Positions 53,422 through 61,967 of a DNA stretch of 64,000 nt are shown piece after piece. The notes beneath the pieces were generated by a model. It searched no databases. It saw nothing but the letters and a program-made list of their open reading frames with translations, and was not told where the DNA came from. The DNA is from SFHK01 sp964554795 (GTDB lineage Bacteria > Bacillota > Clostridia > Christensenellales > Aristaeellaceae): contig CAZKQB010000003.1 in NCBI GenBank assembly GCA_964554795.1, forward strand, positions 1-64,000, in the 5' to 3' direction. Every line of letters begins with the position of its first letter. Within the stretch, counting starts at the first letter, position 1. A program made the position numbers and the translations under genes.

Positions 53422-54159
53422 ATGAAGAAATGGGGGACGCTTTGTCTGGCACTTTGCCTGCTCTTTTCACTGATTTGCAGCGTGCAGGCAGAGGCAATCG
53501 AGGGAGAGTGGTTTGAGCTGAGTGCGGAGGACACGGTGCTTACCGTGCGCCTGCCCGGCGATGAAACGAACGGCTACGGCTGGAATGGCGAGTTTTCCGA
53601 AGCAGACGTTTTTGAGCTCCTGACGATGGAGTATTCCGGCGGCCAGTGGATAGCCAGCTACAGAGCGATTGGGCAGGGAACGGGGCTTACGGAGCTGCGC
53701 CTTTCCTACGGCAAGGAGGGTGCGTTTCCGGCTGCAACGGCCGTGCTCGACCTGAGCGTAGACGATGGGCTGAAGATCGGAATCGAGTCTGCGAAATACG
53801 TGGAAACCTATGCGGATACGTGGGTGGAGATGAGCGAGGATGCGTGCGTGCTCACCGTGCGTCTGGATGCGAACGCCGCCACCGGCCGCAGTTGGATGTA
53901 TGAGATCGATGATCCCTCCGTGCTGGAGCTTGTGACCGACGAATACGTGCCCTACGAAAGCGGCGAGGGATCCGACGATCTGGGCGGCGAATGGGCTGCG
54001 AGCTTCCGCGGCTTGACTGCAGGAACGGCAAGCCTGACCCTGTGCTACGGCGGCGCCGACGATGCGGCGCCCGTAGATGCGCGCACGCTCGTAATTACCG
54101 TGGCGGAGGATGCGACGCTGACACTTGACTTCGTGGAAATGGACGCGATTCTCGGCTGA
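53422..54159 (+). CDS. exported protein with two chagasin-like (inhibitor I42) domains
   Basis: 245 residues; signal peptide to about residue 24 (WGTLCLALCLLFSLICSVQA). Two similar domains follow: LTVRLPGDETNGYGWNGE with GGQWIASYRAIGQGTGLTEL, and LTVRLDANAATGRSWMYEID with GGEWAASFRGLTAGTASLTL. The order N-x-T-G-Y-x-W, then G-x-x-F/Y-x-F/A, then a G-x-x-x-L-x-x-x-Y strand is that of chagasin-type cysteine-protease inhibitors. The second copy has lost the Gly-Tyr of the inhibitory loop. Target unknown; a beta-sandwich with another role remains possible. Confidence 0.65.
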   Translation: MKKWGTLCLALCLLFSLICSVQAEAIEGEWFELSAEDTVLTVRLPGDETNGYGWNGEFSEADVFELLTMEYSGGQWIASYRAIGQGTGLTELRLSYGKEGAFPAATAVLDLSVDDGLKIGIESAKYVETYADTWVEMSEDACVLTVRLDANAATGRSWMYEIDDPSVLELVTDEYVPYESGEGSDDLGGEWAASFRGLTAGTASLTLCYGGADDAAPVDARTLVITVAEDATLTLDFVEMDAILG

Positions 54160-54251
54160 TGCGGGAAGGCAAACCATCGCCATCCGCCAAGCAGACGGTC
54201 TGAACAAGCCATATAATGGCATATCTCCTATGGCAGCATTCCATTGCTGCC

Positions 54252-54277
54252 GACGGCCGCCCACTCGGGCGGCCGTC
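54252..54277 (+). terminator. terminator of the chagasin-like gene
   Basis: Perfect 11-bp stem GACGGCCGCCC/GGGCGGCCGTC with a 4-base loop followed by TTTGTTTG. Confidence 0.85.
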
Positions 54278-54360
54278 TTTGTTTGCCGTTCGTTGTCCGC
54301 TTTCTCAAAGGGAAATCGATTTGTCTTTTGGCAAGAGATAGACTGCGGAAAAAAGAAAAA

Positions 54361-54400
54361 CCGTGGCTTCGCAGGAAGGTGTTCCAATGCGAAGCCACGG
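54361..54400 (-). terminator. terminator of the MacB-like exporter gene
   Basis: 13-bp stem (54361-54373 with 54388-54400) followed on the minus strand by TTTTTCTTTTTT. Confidence 0.9.
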
Positions 54401-54413
54401 TCTTGCGGGAAGG

Positions 54414-56954
54414 CTATTCGCTTCTCAATGCCTCGACGGGGTCGCGCCGGGCAGCGAAGCGGGAGGGAATCAGGCCGGCGATGAGCGTCAGCAGCATGCT
54501 GATGGCTACAAGTGCCAGCGCGCCGTCCATGGGAAGCTTCGCCATGTTGGCGATGCCGGTGAGGTTTTGAATAATCGCGTTGGCGGGCACGATGAGCAGG
54601 CAGGAAATGCCGATGCCCATGGCTCCGGCCAAGAAGCCTACGATCAGTGTTTCTGCGTTGAACACGCGGGAAATGTCGCGCTTCGATGCGCCGATGGCGC
54701 GCAGAATGCCGATTTCCTTGGTACGCTCGAGCACGGAGATGTAGGTGATGACGCCGATCATGATGGACGAGACAACCAGAGAAATGGCCACGAAGGCGAT
54801 TAGCACGTAGGTGATGGCATCAATGATCGTGGTCACGCCGGAGAGCAGCACGTCGATATAGTCCGTGTAGCGCAGCACGCGCTCCCCGTGGCCCTCCGCC
54901 TCCATGCGGGCGTTATAGTTGTCGATGTAGTCGGTTACGGCTTTTTTGGCCTCGAAGTTCTTCGGATAGATCACGATGGAGAACGGAGAGGACAGGTCGG
55001 CGACGCCCAGCGCTTTCAGATTATCTTCGTAGGTCGCCTGCGCGGACTGTGAGGCCTGCGCGCCCATCATGCTGGCGTTCGTTGTCGCTTCCTTTGCCAG
55101 CGGAAGTCCGGTAAAGACGTCCGTTTCCGGGGCTGCCATCTGTGCGCGGACGATTTCGGTCTCGCGGGCTGAGGTGATATACGCGTCGGTCAGCGACTTC
55201 AGATAGCCGATGCTGCCGCCGTTCATGCCGCGTGCCACCGAATCCTCGCTGGGGCGCACGATGCCGACCACGCGTAGGGTGAGTCCGTCGTTGATCGCGG
55301 CCTGAAGCTTGGCGGCGTCGCTGCGAATGTCTTCGTATAGTCCCGTCTCCGGGTTTTTCTCATAGTACGCCGCGGGCAGCACCAGCTGGTAGGTGAGATC
55401 CAGAAGCTGCTCGTAGGAGTAGCGCTCCTTCTTCAGCTCAAACGATTGGCCGCGCACGAAGCTGGCGAAGAAATAGGAAAGCTCGCTTTGCGGCTTGAGT
55501 CCCAGCGTATACAGCGTCATTTCGCTCAGGCTGTTGTCCTCGTTAACTACCAGCACAAGCTCTTCCTTTGACTCAGGCCAGCGCCCGGCGATCACGTCGT
55601 ACTGCTGATCCAGCAGCGTACGGTTGTCGATCAGCTCTGTCCATGCGTTCATGCTGCGCCCGCCGAACGCCGTGGACATCGAGCTCATGTTGCTCATGTA
55701 GGTGTTCATGTCGCCAGACATGCTCATGCCCATCATGCTCTCCAGCAGCTTCGACGGGTTTACCTGCAGGGGCGTTTCTCCGGCGGTCGACCAGATCTGT
55801 AGATCCACGTCGTACTGATAGCCCACGTCGCTCACCAGTGAGCGGAAGTTGGCATCGCCGTCAATCTGCGCCTTAAATGCGGCCAGATCGTTTTTCTCCA
55901 CGCCGTTCATCATGGCAGCGAACATGTCGGTCATGACCTCGCCGGAATGGATGTAGCCCTCCTCGCGCTCGCCGTCGTTCGTGTGCTGCCCGCTCATGCT
56001 TTCCAGCAGGGCGGAGGAGTCCATTGCCTCGGAGGTGATGGTGAGCGGATAGCCGGACAGCGTTTCCTCTTCCACGCGCGAGATGTAGCTGCGGAAGCCG
56101 TGCGACAGCGAAAGAATCAGCGCGATGCCGATAATGCCGATGGAACCGGCGAAGGCGACGAGAATCGTGCGCGTCTTTTTGGTGAGCAGGTTGTTGAGCG
56201 AAAGGGACAGCGCCGTCAAAAACGACATGCCCGGCTTTTTCACCTTTCCTGTCGGAGCGGGTGCTTCGGCCTCCAGCTCTGCCGGCATGGTGTCATTCAC
56301 CACGCGGCCGTCCAGAAGGCGGATGACGCGCGTGGAATACGCCTGCGCCAGATCCGGGTTATGTGTGACCATGATTACCAGGCGGTCGCGGGCAATTTCC
56401 TTCAGAAGCTCCATTACCTGCACGCTGGTCTCGCTGTCCAGCGCGCCGGTAGGCTCGTCGGCAAGCAGTACGTCCGGGTTGTTGATCAGTGCACGCGCAA
56501 TTGCCACGCGCTGCATCTGCCCGCCGGACATCTGCGACGGCTTTTTGTGAAGCTGATCGCCCAGACCCACGCGCTTCAGCGCTTCCTCGGCGCGTGCCCG
56601 GCGTTCGGCGCGGGAAACGCCCGTCAGCGTCAGCGCCAGCTCGACATTGGCCAGCACCGTCTGATGCGGAATCAGATTGTAGCTCTGAAACACGAAGCCG
56701 ATGGTGTGATTGCGATATGCGTCCCAATCCTTCTCGGAAAAATCCTTTGTGGACTTGCCGCGGATCACAAGATCACCGCCGGTGGCGTGGTCGAGACCGC
56801 CAATCAGGTTCAGAAGCGTCGTTTTGCCGCATCCCGAGGGCCCAAGGATTGATACGAATTCATTTTTGCGAAAGGTGATGGAAACACCGTCCAGCGCCTT
56901 CACACTCTGGCCGCCGGTGCGATATTCCTTTTCAATGCCAATCAGACTCAGCAT
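54414..56954 (-). CDS. MacB-like ABC exporter, ATPase fused to FtsX-type permease
   Basis: 846 residues. The ATPase (1-230) has Walker A GPSGCGKTT, the MacB/LolD-type FVFQSYNLIPHQTVLANVE, signature MSGGQMQR and Walker B VLLADEPTGALD. A membrane helix near 260 leads to a large outside domain (about 290-690), then three C-terminal helices (ATTIIDAITYVLIAFVAISL, EIGILRAIGASKRDISRVFN between helices, and the last helix). It probably works as a mechanotransmission pump for lipoproteins, peptides or antibiotics without moving substrate through the membrane itself. Whether the Bce-type regulators at 38-40 kb control it is unknown. Confidence 0.93.
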   Translation of the reverse strand: MLSLIGIEKEYRTGGQSVKALDGVSITFRKNEFVSILGPSGCGKTTLLNLIGGLDHATGGDLVIRGKSTKDFSEKDWDAYRNHTIGFVFQSYNLIPHQTVLANVELALTLTGVSRAERRARAEEALKRVGLGDQLHKKPSQMSGGQMQRVAIARALINNPDVLLADEPTGALDSETSVQVMELLKEIARDRLVIMVTHNPDLAQAYSTRVIRLLDGRVVNDTMPAELEAEAPAPTGKVKKPGMSFLTALSLSLNNLLTKKTRTILVAFAGSIGIIGIALILSLSHGFRSYISRVEEETLSGYPLTITSEAMDSSALLESMSGQHTNDGEREEGYIHSGEVMTDMFAAMMNGVEKNDLAAFKAQIDGDANFRSLVSDVGYQYDVDLQIWSTAGETPLQVNPSKLLESMMGMSMSGDMNTYMSNMSSMSTAFGGRSMNAWTELIDNRTLLDQQYDVIAGRWPESKEELVLVVNEDNSLSEMTLYTLGLKPQSELSYFFASFVRGQSFELKKERYSYEQLLDLTYQLVLPAAYYEKNPETGLYEDIRSDAAKLQAAINDGLTLRVVGIVRPSEDSVARGMNGGSIGYLKSLTDAYITSARETEIVRAQMAAPETDVFTGLPLAKEATTNASMMGAQASQSAQATYEDNLKALGVADLSSPFSIVIYPKNFEAKKAVTDYIDNYNARMEAEGHGERVLRYTDYIDVLLSGVTTIIDAITYVLIAFVAISLVVSSIMIGVITYISVLERTKEIGILRAIGASKRDISRVFNAETLIVGFLAGAMGIGISCLLIVPANAIIQNLTGIANMAKLPMDGALALVAISMLLTLIAGLIPSRFAARRDPVEALRSE

Positions 56955-57165
56955 GACCCAAATCCCTCCAATCTACTCGTATTATAGCACGTGCGCCGCT
57001 TTTCCGGGTGAAGTTTCACGCAAATTCCGGAGCAGACCACGGCAATATCTGGACAAAATTATGACGCCGTGCTCGGCGGCGCGGCAGTCTGAAGCGGGAC
57101 AACCGGGTGGAAGCGGATTGCGGAGACGTCTGCGGCGCGCCAATGCCGGATGCCTGAAGCGGGCC

Positions 57166-57945
57166 TCAGTCGGAAAGGGCACACAGGCAGCCGGACAGGC
57201 GAATGAGGCGCTCGTCGACGTCGTTGCGCCCGTAGGCGTTCAGAAACTCGTCGCGGAAGTCGTCGCAGCCGAGGTTGCGGTTCAGCGACCAGAGTGCCCA
57301 GAACAGGTCAAAGTGGCGGTTGCCCACGCCTGCACCCCCCGCATCGATGAATTCGGTGAATCGGAAATCCGCCAGCATGCAGTTGGGCAGGCAAAAATCG
57401 CCGTGTATCAGCGCGTCGTCGCACAGGAGCCCCGCGTGCTCGTCTGCGTATCGGAAGAGCTCTTCAACATGACAGATGCCCAGATATGCGGCAACGGGGG
57501 CATATAACCCATGATTTTCCGTGCGCGCCCGCTCAAACATGCTCAGCCATTCGGCAGACAGGCCGCGAATGGGGCAGCCGTCTGCAGAAGCCTCGTGCAG
57601 CCGCCGTGCCGCGCGCCCCAACTCCGCGGCAAGGCGCGCGGGCTCGGCACGGTAGGCAGGCAGGATCGCCGTTTCGCCCCGCGCCCGGCGCGATAGCAGG
57701 AAATCGCGCTCGCCCGTCTCGTAGGCAAGAACCTCCGGCGCAAAATCCCTGTCATGCAGATAGGCCTGCATGGCTGCTTCGTGCGCTAAGCGTCCGGCAC
57801 CATCGGTTTTTAGATACAGGCCACCGTCTATATCAAAAAAATATACGTCCGCGCCAGAATGGCCAATGCGATTCGGCTCTGCCGCTGCGCCCTGTACGCG
57901 CGCGGCGATTGAATCGGGGAGGAGAAGCCGGTGGCCTGTATACAT
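57166..57945 (-). CDS. APH-family small-molecule kinase (aminoglycoside phosphotransferase-like)
   Basis: 259 residues from the ATG at 57945 (AGGAGG 6 bases before), the size of APH(3') enzymes. The catalytic loop IHGDFCLPNCML and the metal-binding FIDAGGAGVGNRHFDLFWAL match the APH(3') pattern (HGDxCLPN, then IDxGxxGxxDR-x-x-D), except that the second conserved Asp is Asn in GVGNRH. The nucleotide-binding N-lobe is recognisable (VYFFDIDGGLYLKTD). It may phosphorylate an aminoglycoside or an unrelated natural alcohol. Resistance cannot be concluded from sequence. Confidence 0.82.
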   Translation of the reverse strand: MYTGHRLLLPDSIAARVQGAAAEPNRIGHSGADVYFFDIDGGLYLKTDGAGRLAHEAAMQAYLHDRDFAPEVLAYETGERDFLLSRRARGETAILPAYRAEPARLAAELGRAARRLHEASADGCPIRGLSAEWLSMFERARTENHGLYAPVAAYLGICHVEELFRYADEHAGLLCDDALIHGDFCLPNCMLADFRFTEFIDAGGAGVGNRHFDLFWALWSLNRNLGCDDFRDEFLNAYGRNDVDERLIRLSGCLCALSD

Positions 57946-58063
57946 AAAAAGCCTCCTGATGCACGCTGTCCGGTGCGTTCTGCGCCGGCAGCGCATTTGA
58001 AGGAAATAAAACGCGATTGGCGCTGCCGTCTTGCAGTCCGCACACGGAAAACCGAAGGGACAT

Positions 58064-58486
58064 TCAATGCCCGTGATGCTTTTCGCGGTGCTTTTGCTGG
58101 CGAAGCTGGAGACGGCGTTCCGTCTCGGCCTTCTGCAGCTCATTTGACCTTTTGCGGCGCTGAAGGGCGCTCTGCACCCGAAGGAGGGAGAGCGCCTGCT
58201 GAGTGCGCGTGCCCACGCCGGAGTTTTCCAGCTGCCGGGCAGCTTGACGCTGTCTGCGCTTGGGATTGACGCGTACATTTGCGATTCGCGTGGTACCCTC
58301 GTGAGATGGGCTGAAATGCAGAGTGTATGCGTTTTCCAGTAGCCATGCCTGCACCTCGTAATCCCTCGGCTCCGCACCGAATACGATGCGTGCCGTCTCG
58401 TAGCGGCCATCTGCTTCGTGCTCGTACAGCTCCACCACAAAGGATTCATCAAATAAGACGGTCAGCTTTACGCTTACGTCTGCCAT
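58064..58486 (-). CDS. yjdF: YjdF-family protein (DUF2992)
   Basis: 140 residues from the ATG at 58486 (AAGGAGG before it). The family pattern is complete: KLTVLFDESFVVELYEHEAD, FGAEPRDYEVQAWLL, VNPKRRQRQAAR, GTRTQQALSLL and a basic tail ending KHREKHHGH. YjdF is widespread in Firmicutes, where a riboswitch that responds to azaaromatic compounds usually precedes it. The biochemical role is unknown; a link to handling of aromatic toxins is proposed because of that switch. Cytoplasmic and highly basic at the C-terminus. Confidence 0.92.
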   Translation of the reverse strand: MADVSVKLTVLFDESFVVELYEHEADGRYETARIVFGAEPRDYEVQAWLLENAYTLHFSPSHEGTTRIANVRVNPKRRQRQAARQLENSGVGTRTQQALSLLRVQSALQRRKRSNELQKAETERRLQLRQQKHREKHHGH

Positions 58487-58504
58487 GGGAAATTCCTCCT
58501 TGAA

Positions 58505-58610
58505 TATAAAGCTGAAACGAGGGAAACGGACAACCAAGGAGGCAGGTTACTGATGAGAGGGAAAGGACTCTCACTTCCGGACTACCGGCCGGAACGTGTT
58601 TTTATTCCCG
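58505..58610 (-). ncRNA. structured leader, probable yjdF riboswitch
   Basis: The 185-base gap before yjdF holds, in minus-strand order, a TTCCGG/CCGGAA stem (58588-58593 with 58575-58580), a TGAGAG/CTCTCA stem-loop (58568-58573 with 58554-58559) and a conserved-looking TCAGTAACCTGCCTCCTTGG stretch, ending before AAGGAGG. Position and structure fit the yjdF motif. I matched it by context and fold, not by a covariance-model search, so the exact limits are approximate. Confidence 0.55.
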
Positions 58611-58671
58611 CGGCTGCGCTCTTTGAACGCATATCTTTCTCCGGCAGTGCCGGTGAAATTCGGTTTCTGAG

Positions 58672-60135
58672 TCAGTCGTAGGATTCCAGCGAATCCTGTG
58701 CGTACTCGTCGATATAGTACAGATGATGAATGAGCGCGTCGGTGAGATCGCGCCCGAAGGCCTCGGACAGCGCGTCGGCGAAGGAACGGTAGGTCGCGCG
58801 CGTGAAGCGGTTCTCGCGCACATACAGGCTTAAGCCGTCCAGAAAGACGTCGCGTCCCATCAGCAGCCGAAGCTCGTGCATGACGGCCGCGCCGCGTTCG
58901 CGGGTGACGATTTCGTATTCGCGCTGGGTCGTAAAGCGGTTTGTGAAGCTGTCTACGGACAGTCCGCCGGGAATCGTGACCTGAAGCGCCGGGCGCACCA
59001 GCGCGTCGAGCGCGGAAGAAAACGCCGCTTCGCCCTCTGAGGCCTCCGTGAGCAGTAGAGCAAGGTATTCGCTTACGCCCTCAATCAGCCAGGCCTCGCT
59101 GCCGGGGTTTACCTGTACGACGTCGGACAGGAAGACTTGTGCCGTCAGCGCATTTACGCGTGTGAGGAGGGTGTCCGCGCTCGTCCAGTCCGATTCGGAA
59201 AGAATCAGCACGCCGCCGGCCAGCATTTCGCTCGCGGATTGCGCCTGAACGATGGCCAGCGTGTCGTATGGATAGCTTCCGAGGATTGGCTCCAGTGTGT
59301 TCAGCGCGTTGATCGCTGCATCCCGCGCCGCGGATAGCTTTCCGCGGCTTTGCCCGAATGCGTAAACCTTCACTCCGGAGACTGCCTGACCCTCGCGCAC
59401 GTGAAACTTCCGGCTGATGACCAGCCCAAAGTCGCAGGCGTTTTTCTGCTCCACGCGCACGCGATCAAAGCCGTTTCCCGCGTCCTCGCGCAGAAGCTCG
59501 CCGGCAGAGGCAACGTCGTAGTCATGGGGCACATATACGTCCGCCGTGTAATCGGCACGCTCGGAATAGCTGTATCGGCCTGCGCGCGTCACGGGGTTCA
59601 GCGTGAATTCGCCGTCCTCCCATGCTGCCAGCGCCGGGTAGAAGCCAGTCAGCCGCCAGTCCTTTGTGCCTGAGCCCAGAAAGGCATGGTTGTCGCTCAA
59701 AAGAAGCGTGTAGTTGAACGCAAATTCGGCACCCTCGCCCGCGTTCACGTTACACGCGACGCGCAGAAAGCATTCGTTGTCACCCTGTATCGCCCATTCG
59801 GTTGCCTCGCCGTTTACCGTGACAGACGAAAACGACAGCCCCGCCGGGGCATAACCGTCTGGAAACGCAGCAAGCAGCGTTTCATTGTCGTAGGGCAGCG
59901 TGCTTTCGCGGCGAAATACATTTCCGTATACGGTGAACAGCACGCTTTTCAGCGCTTCGCCGGTGCGGTTTTCGAAGGAAACTGTCTGTGTAACGGCGAA
60001 GGCCTGACTGTCCTCCAGCATGACCATGGAAAGCCCGTAACGCACGGCGGCATCCGCCTCCGCCGTCGCGCAAACGAATGCCGCCGCCGCGGCGCAAGCA
60101 AGCGCCGCTAAAATGGTGCGAAGCACGCGCATCAT
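58672..60135 (-). CDS. exported M1-peptidase-like protein lacking the zinc-binding motif
   Basis: 487 residues from the ATG at 60135 (GGAG 7 bases before). A signal peptide (ILAALACAAAAAFVCATAEA) leads into a beta-rich N-domain (TQTVSFENRTGEALKSVLFT) and an M1-like region. The WLIEGVSEYLALLL segment (about 350) equals the second zinc site WLNEGFAxY of M1 peptidases, but the expected HExxH is replaced by NALTAQVFLSDVV (about 327). It probably cannot cut peptides and may bind them or act as a scaffold. It overlaps a 39-residue membrane protein gene by one base and follows signal peptidase. Confidence 0.78.
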   Translation of the reverse strand: MMRVLRTILAALACAAAAAFVCATAEADAAVRYGLSMVMLEDSQAFAVTQTVSFENRTGEALKSVLFTVYGNVFRRESTLPYDNETLLAAFPDGYAPAGLSFSSVTVNGEATEWAIQGDNECFLRVACNVNAGEGAEFAFNYTLLLSDNHAFLGSGTKDWRLTGFYPALAAWEDGEFTLNPVTRAGRYSYSERADYTADVYVPHDYDVASAGELLREDAGNGFDRVRVEQKNACDFGLVISRKFHVREGQAVSGVKVYAFGQSRGKLSAARDAAINALNTLEPILGSYPYDTLAIVQAQSASEMLAGGVLILSESDWTSADTLLTRVNALTAQVFLSDVVQVNPGSEAWLIEGVSEYLALLLTEASEGEAAFSSALDALVRPALQVTIPGGLSVDSFTNRFTTQREYEIVTRERGAAVMHELRLLMGRDVFLDGLSLYVRENRFTRATYRSFADALSEAFGRDLTDALIHHLYYIDEYAQDSLESYD

Positions 60136-60254
60136 CAATAGACTCCGAGCATGTAAAGCAGAAGCGACACAATTGAGCCGCCCGCCAGCAGAATGCACAG
60201 AAACAGGCACAGGGCGCGTGCGGCCCGGGACTGTCTGCTCGTCTTTTTCTTCAT
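60135..60254 (-). CDS. 39-residue single-pass membrane microprotein
   Basis: ATG at 60254 with GGGAGA 6 bases before; stop TGA at 60137-60135 overlaps the next gene's ATG (TGATG). A basic start (MKKKTSRQSRAARA) is followed by one hydrophobic span (LCLFLCILLAGGSIVSLLLY) and MLGVY. The tight coupling on both sides (12 bases after signal peptidase) argues that it is a real gene. It may be a small partner of signal peptidase or of the M1-like protein. Confidence 0.7.
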   Translation of the reverse strand: MKKKTSRQSRAARALCLFLCILLAGGSIVSLLLYMLGVY

Positions 60255-60266
60255 AGAGTCTCTCCC

Positions 60267-61121
60267 TTACTGATCGATGGGATCCACGTAGGCCGAATCG
60301 GTTTCGACGCTGCGCATGCCGTCCAGCGGCCAGAACACGAACCTTGCGCGGCCAAGAATCATATCCGAGGTGATCGGGCCAACGTCGCCGGAGGTGTCGT
60401 TGGTTATGTTCATTTCGACATTCGGACCGTTCCACCAGCGCGAGTCGTGGCTGTGGTAGCGATTATCGCCTACCACGAAGTATTCATCCTCGCCCAGCAC
60501 ATACTCGTAGTCGATGCGGTGATTGCGAGCCAGATACGTGAGATCCTCCTGCGAAAGAGTTACCTCCTGCCCGTTTGAATAGAACTTGCCGTCCTTCTCC
60601 TGAACGGTGACGCTGCGGCTGAGGCGGGAGGGGTCCAGCGCCTCGCCGTTAATGTAGGTAACGCCGGACACGCGGGATACGGTGTCGCCCGGCATGCCCA
60701 CGATGCGCTTTACAAAGTCGGTCTGCACGGTGAATAGCCCAAGCAGCTTGTTTGTACGCCCCGGATAGTGGCAGATAACAACATCGCCGCGCTGCAGCTT
60801 GTTTTGAATGCGCACGTCATAGACCGTCACGCCCAGGCGGTCGCCGCTGTTCAGCGTGGGATACATGCTCGAGCCATCCACGCGGATGGGCATAAACAGA
60901 TACGAGCGGCACAACATGACTACCAACAGCGCTACGACAAGGGAAACCACCCACTCGCGGATTTCCTTGAATGCCTTCTGCTTGCCGGTGAGCTTCTTTT
61001 CTTTTTTCTCCTCTGCCGGATGGTCTGTCTCCGCGTTCGGCTGCGTATCCGGCTCGGCGCTTACTTTGCTTTCGGCGACGACATCCGTCGGGTTTCCGTT
61101 CAGCTGCTCGTTTTCGCTCAT
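60267..61121 (-). CDS. lepB: signal peptidase I
   Basis: 284 residues. A 50-residue acidic, disordered start and one membrane helix (about 58-75) precede the S26 domain. The catalytic pair is intact: Ser85 in GSSMYPTL and Lys138 in DFVKRIVGMPGD; GDNRYHSHDSRWWN is the last conserved box. It removes signal peptides from exported proteins. It is downstream of a paralogue (61159) that has lost the catalytic residues, and upstream of a microprotein and an M1-like protein. Confidence 0.93.
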   Translation of the reverse strand: MSENEQLNGNPTDVVAESKVSAEPDTQPNAETDHPAEEKKEKKLTGKQKAFKEIREWVVSLVVALLVVMLCRSYLFMPIRVDGSSMYPTLNSGDRLGVTVYDVRIQNKLQRGDVVICHYPGRTNKLLGLFTVQTDFVKRIVGMPGDTVSRVSGVTYINGEALDPSRLSRSVTVQEKDGKFYSNGQEVTLSQEDLTYLARNHRIDYEYVLGEDEYFVVGDNRYHSHDSRWWNGPNVEMNITNDTSGDVGPITSDMILGRARFVFWPLDGMRSVETDSAYVDPIDQ

Positions 61122-61158
61122 AGATTTTGTTTCCGTCCTTTCATGAATTCCGCCCGAA

Positions 61159-61710
61159 TCAGCGGCCGCGAAACATGCGGTTCACCGGCCAGAGAATCAT
61201 ACCGGCCTTTGCCTTGATGTCCGTTTCGTACACGAGCCCAAGCGTACGCCCGTCGGCAACGCCCTCCACACTCAGGTCGGAGGTCAGCAGCAGATATGCG
61301 CCCTCCGGCAGCTCGCCATATACCAGCCCTGGCGCCTCGCCCAGCGCGATTTCCTTCGCGCCGCCGTCGTAGACCAGAAACTTCTGACCGTCGCGCACGT
61401 CGATCAAATCGCCCGGTATGCCGACCGCGCGGCGCACATAGCTACCGTTTGCAGCGGCAAAATACGCATATACATCCTCGCCGCGCGCAATCGTGTCGCC
61501 GCGGAGCATGGTCAGCCGGTTTGCAAACACTACGTCGCCCTGCTGATAGACGGGCTGCATCGCGTTTGTTTCCATTTTTACCGGCACGAATATAAGCAGG
61601 CGGGTAAGGAGCGCCAGCAGACCAAAGACCACAAGGCAGAGGAAAAACGCCTTTCTTGCGCGGCGGCGTGCCCTCCGGCTCTTTTTGACGGGTTTACGCT
61701 TGTTGGCCAT
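61159..61710 (-). CDS. signal-peptidase-I homologue without the catalytic residues
   Basis: 183 residues from the ATG at 61710 (AAGGGG 6 bases before). Very basic start (KRKPVKKSRRARRRARK), one membrane helix (about 21-41), then an S26 fold: METNAMQPVYQQGDVVFANR corresponds to the GxSMxPTL box with Ser replaced by Ala50, and SYVRRAVGIPGD to the Lys box with Lys replaced by Arg93. ILWPVNRM matches the end of the family. It is probably inactive and could regulate or partner the active enzyme encoded next. Its start overlaps the DUF951 gene by 17 bases. Confidence 0.82.
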   Translation of the reverse strand: MANKRKPVKKSRRARRRARKAFFLCLVVFGLLALLTRLLIFVPVKMETNAMQPVYQQGDVVFANRLTMLRGDTIARGEDVYAYFAAANGSYVRRAVGIPGDLIDVRDGQKFLVYDGGAKEIALGEAPGLVYGELPEGAYLLLTSDLSVEGVADGRTLGLVYETDIKAKAGMILWPVNRMFRGR

Positions 61711-61912
61711 CTGCTTCCCCTTCCGCATGCTCGATGATTTTCTTCAGTCTCTTTTCAAAGTCGGGTCGTCCCATCATGACCACATGACCGCACAGGTCGC
61801 AGCGAATCTTGATGTCCGCCCCCACGCGCGTGATCGTCCAGCGGTCGCTGCCGCAGGGATGCTTCTTGCGCATCTGCACTCGATCGCCTATATTCAAAAG
61901 CACGTTCGTCAC
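61694..61912 (-). CDS. DUF951 protein
   Basis: 72 residues. Core pattern GDRVQMRKKHPCGSDRW, RVGADIKIRC and DLCGHVVMMGRPDFEKRLKK is that of DUF951, a small conserved Firmicute protein often near engD/ychF or chromosome-partition genes. The three cysteines (HPCG, IRCDLC) may bind a metal. The GTG at 61912 is close to AAGGAG (2 bases); a second GTG at 61903 has 11-base spacing and could be the true start. Confidence 0.9.
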   Translation of the reverse strand: MTNVLLNIGDRVQMRKKHPCGSDRWTITRVGADIKIRCDLCGHVVMMGRPDFEKRLKKIIEHAEGEADGQQA

Positions 61913-61967
61913 TTCTCCTTATTATAAACAATCCATGTAAACCCCGTGTGAAGAACTCTGCACGGAA

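Noticed and set aside
55947..56852. 301-codon plus-strand frame opposite the MacB-like gene
   Set aside because: Antisense shadow of conserved ABC motifs.
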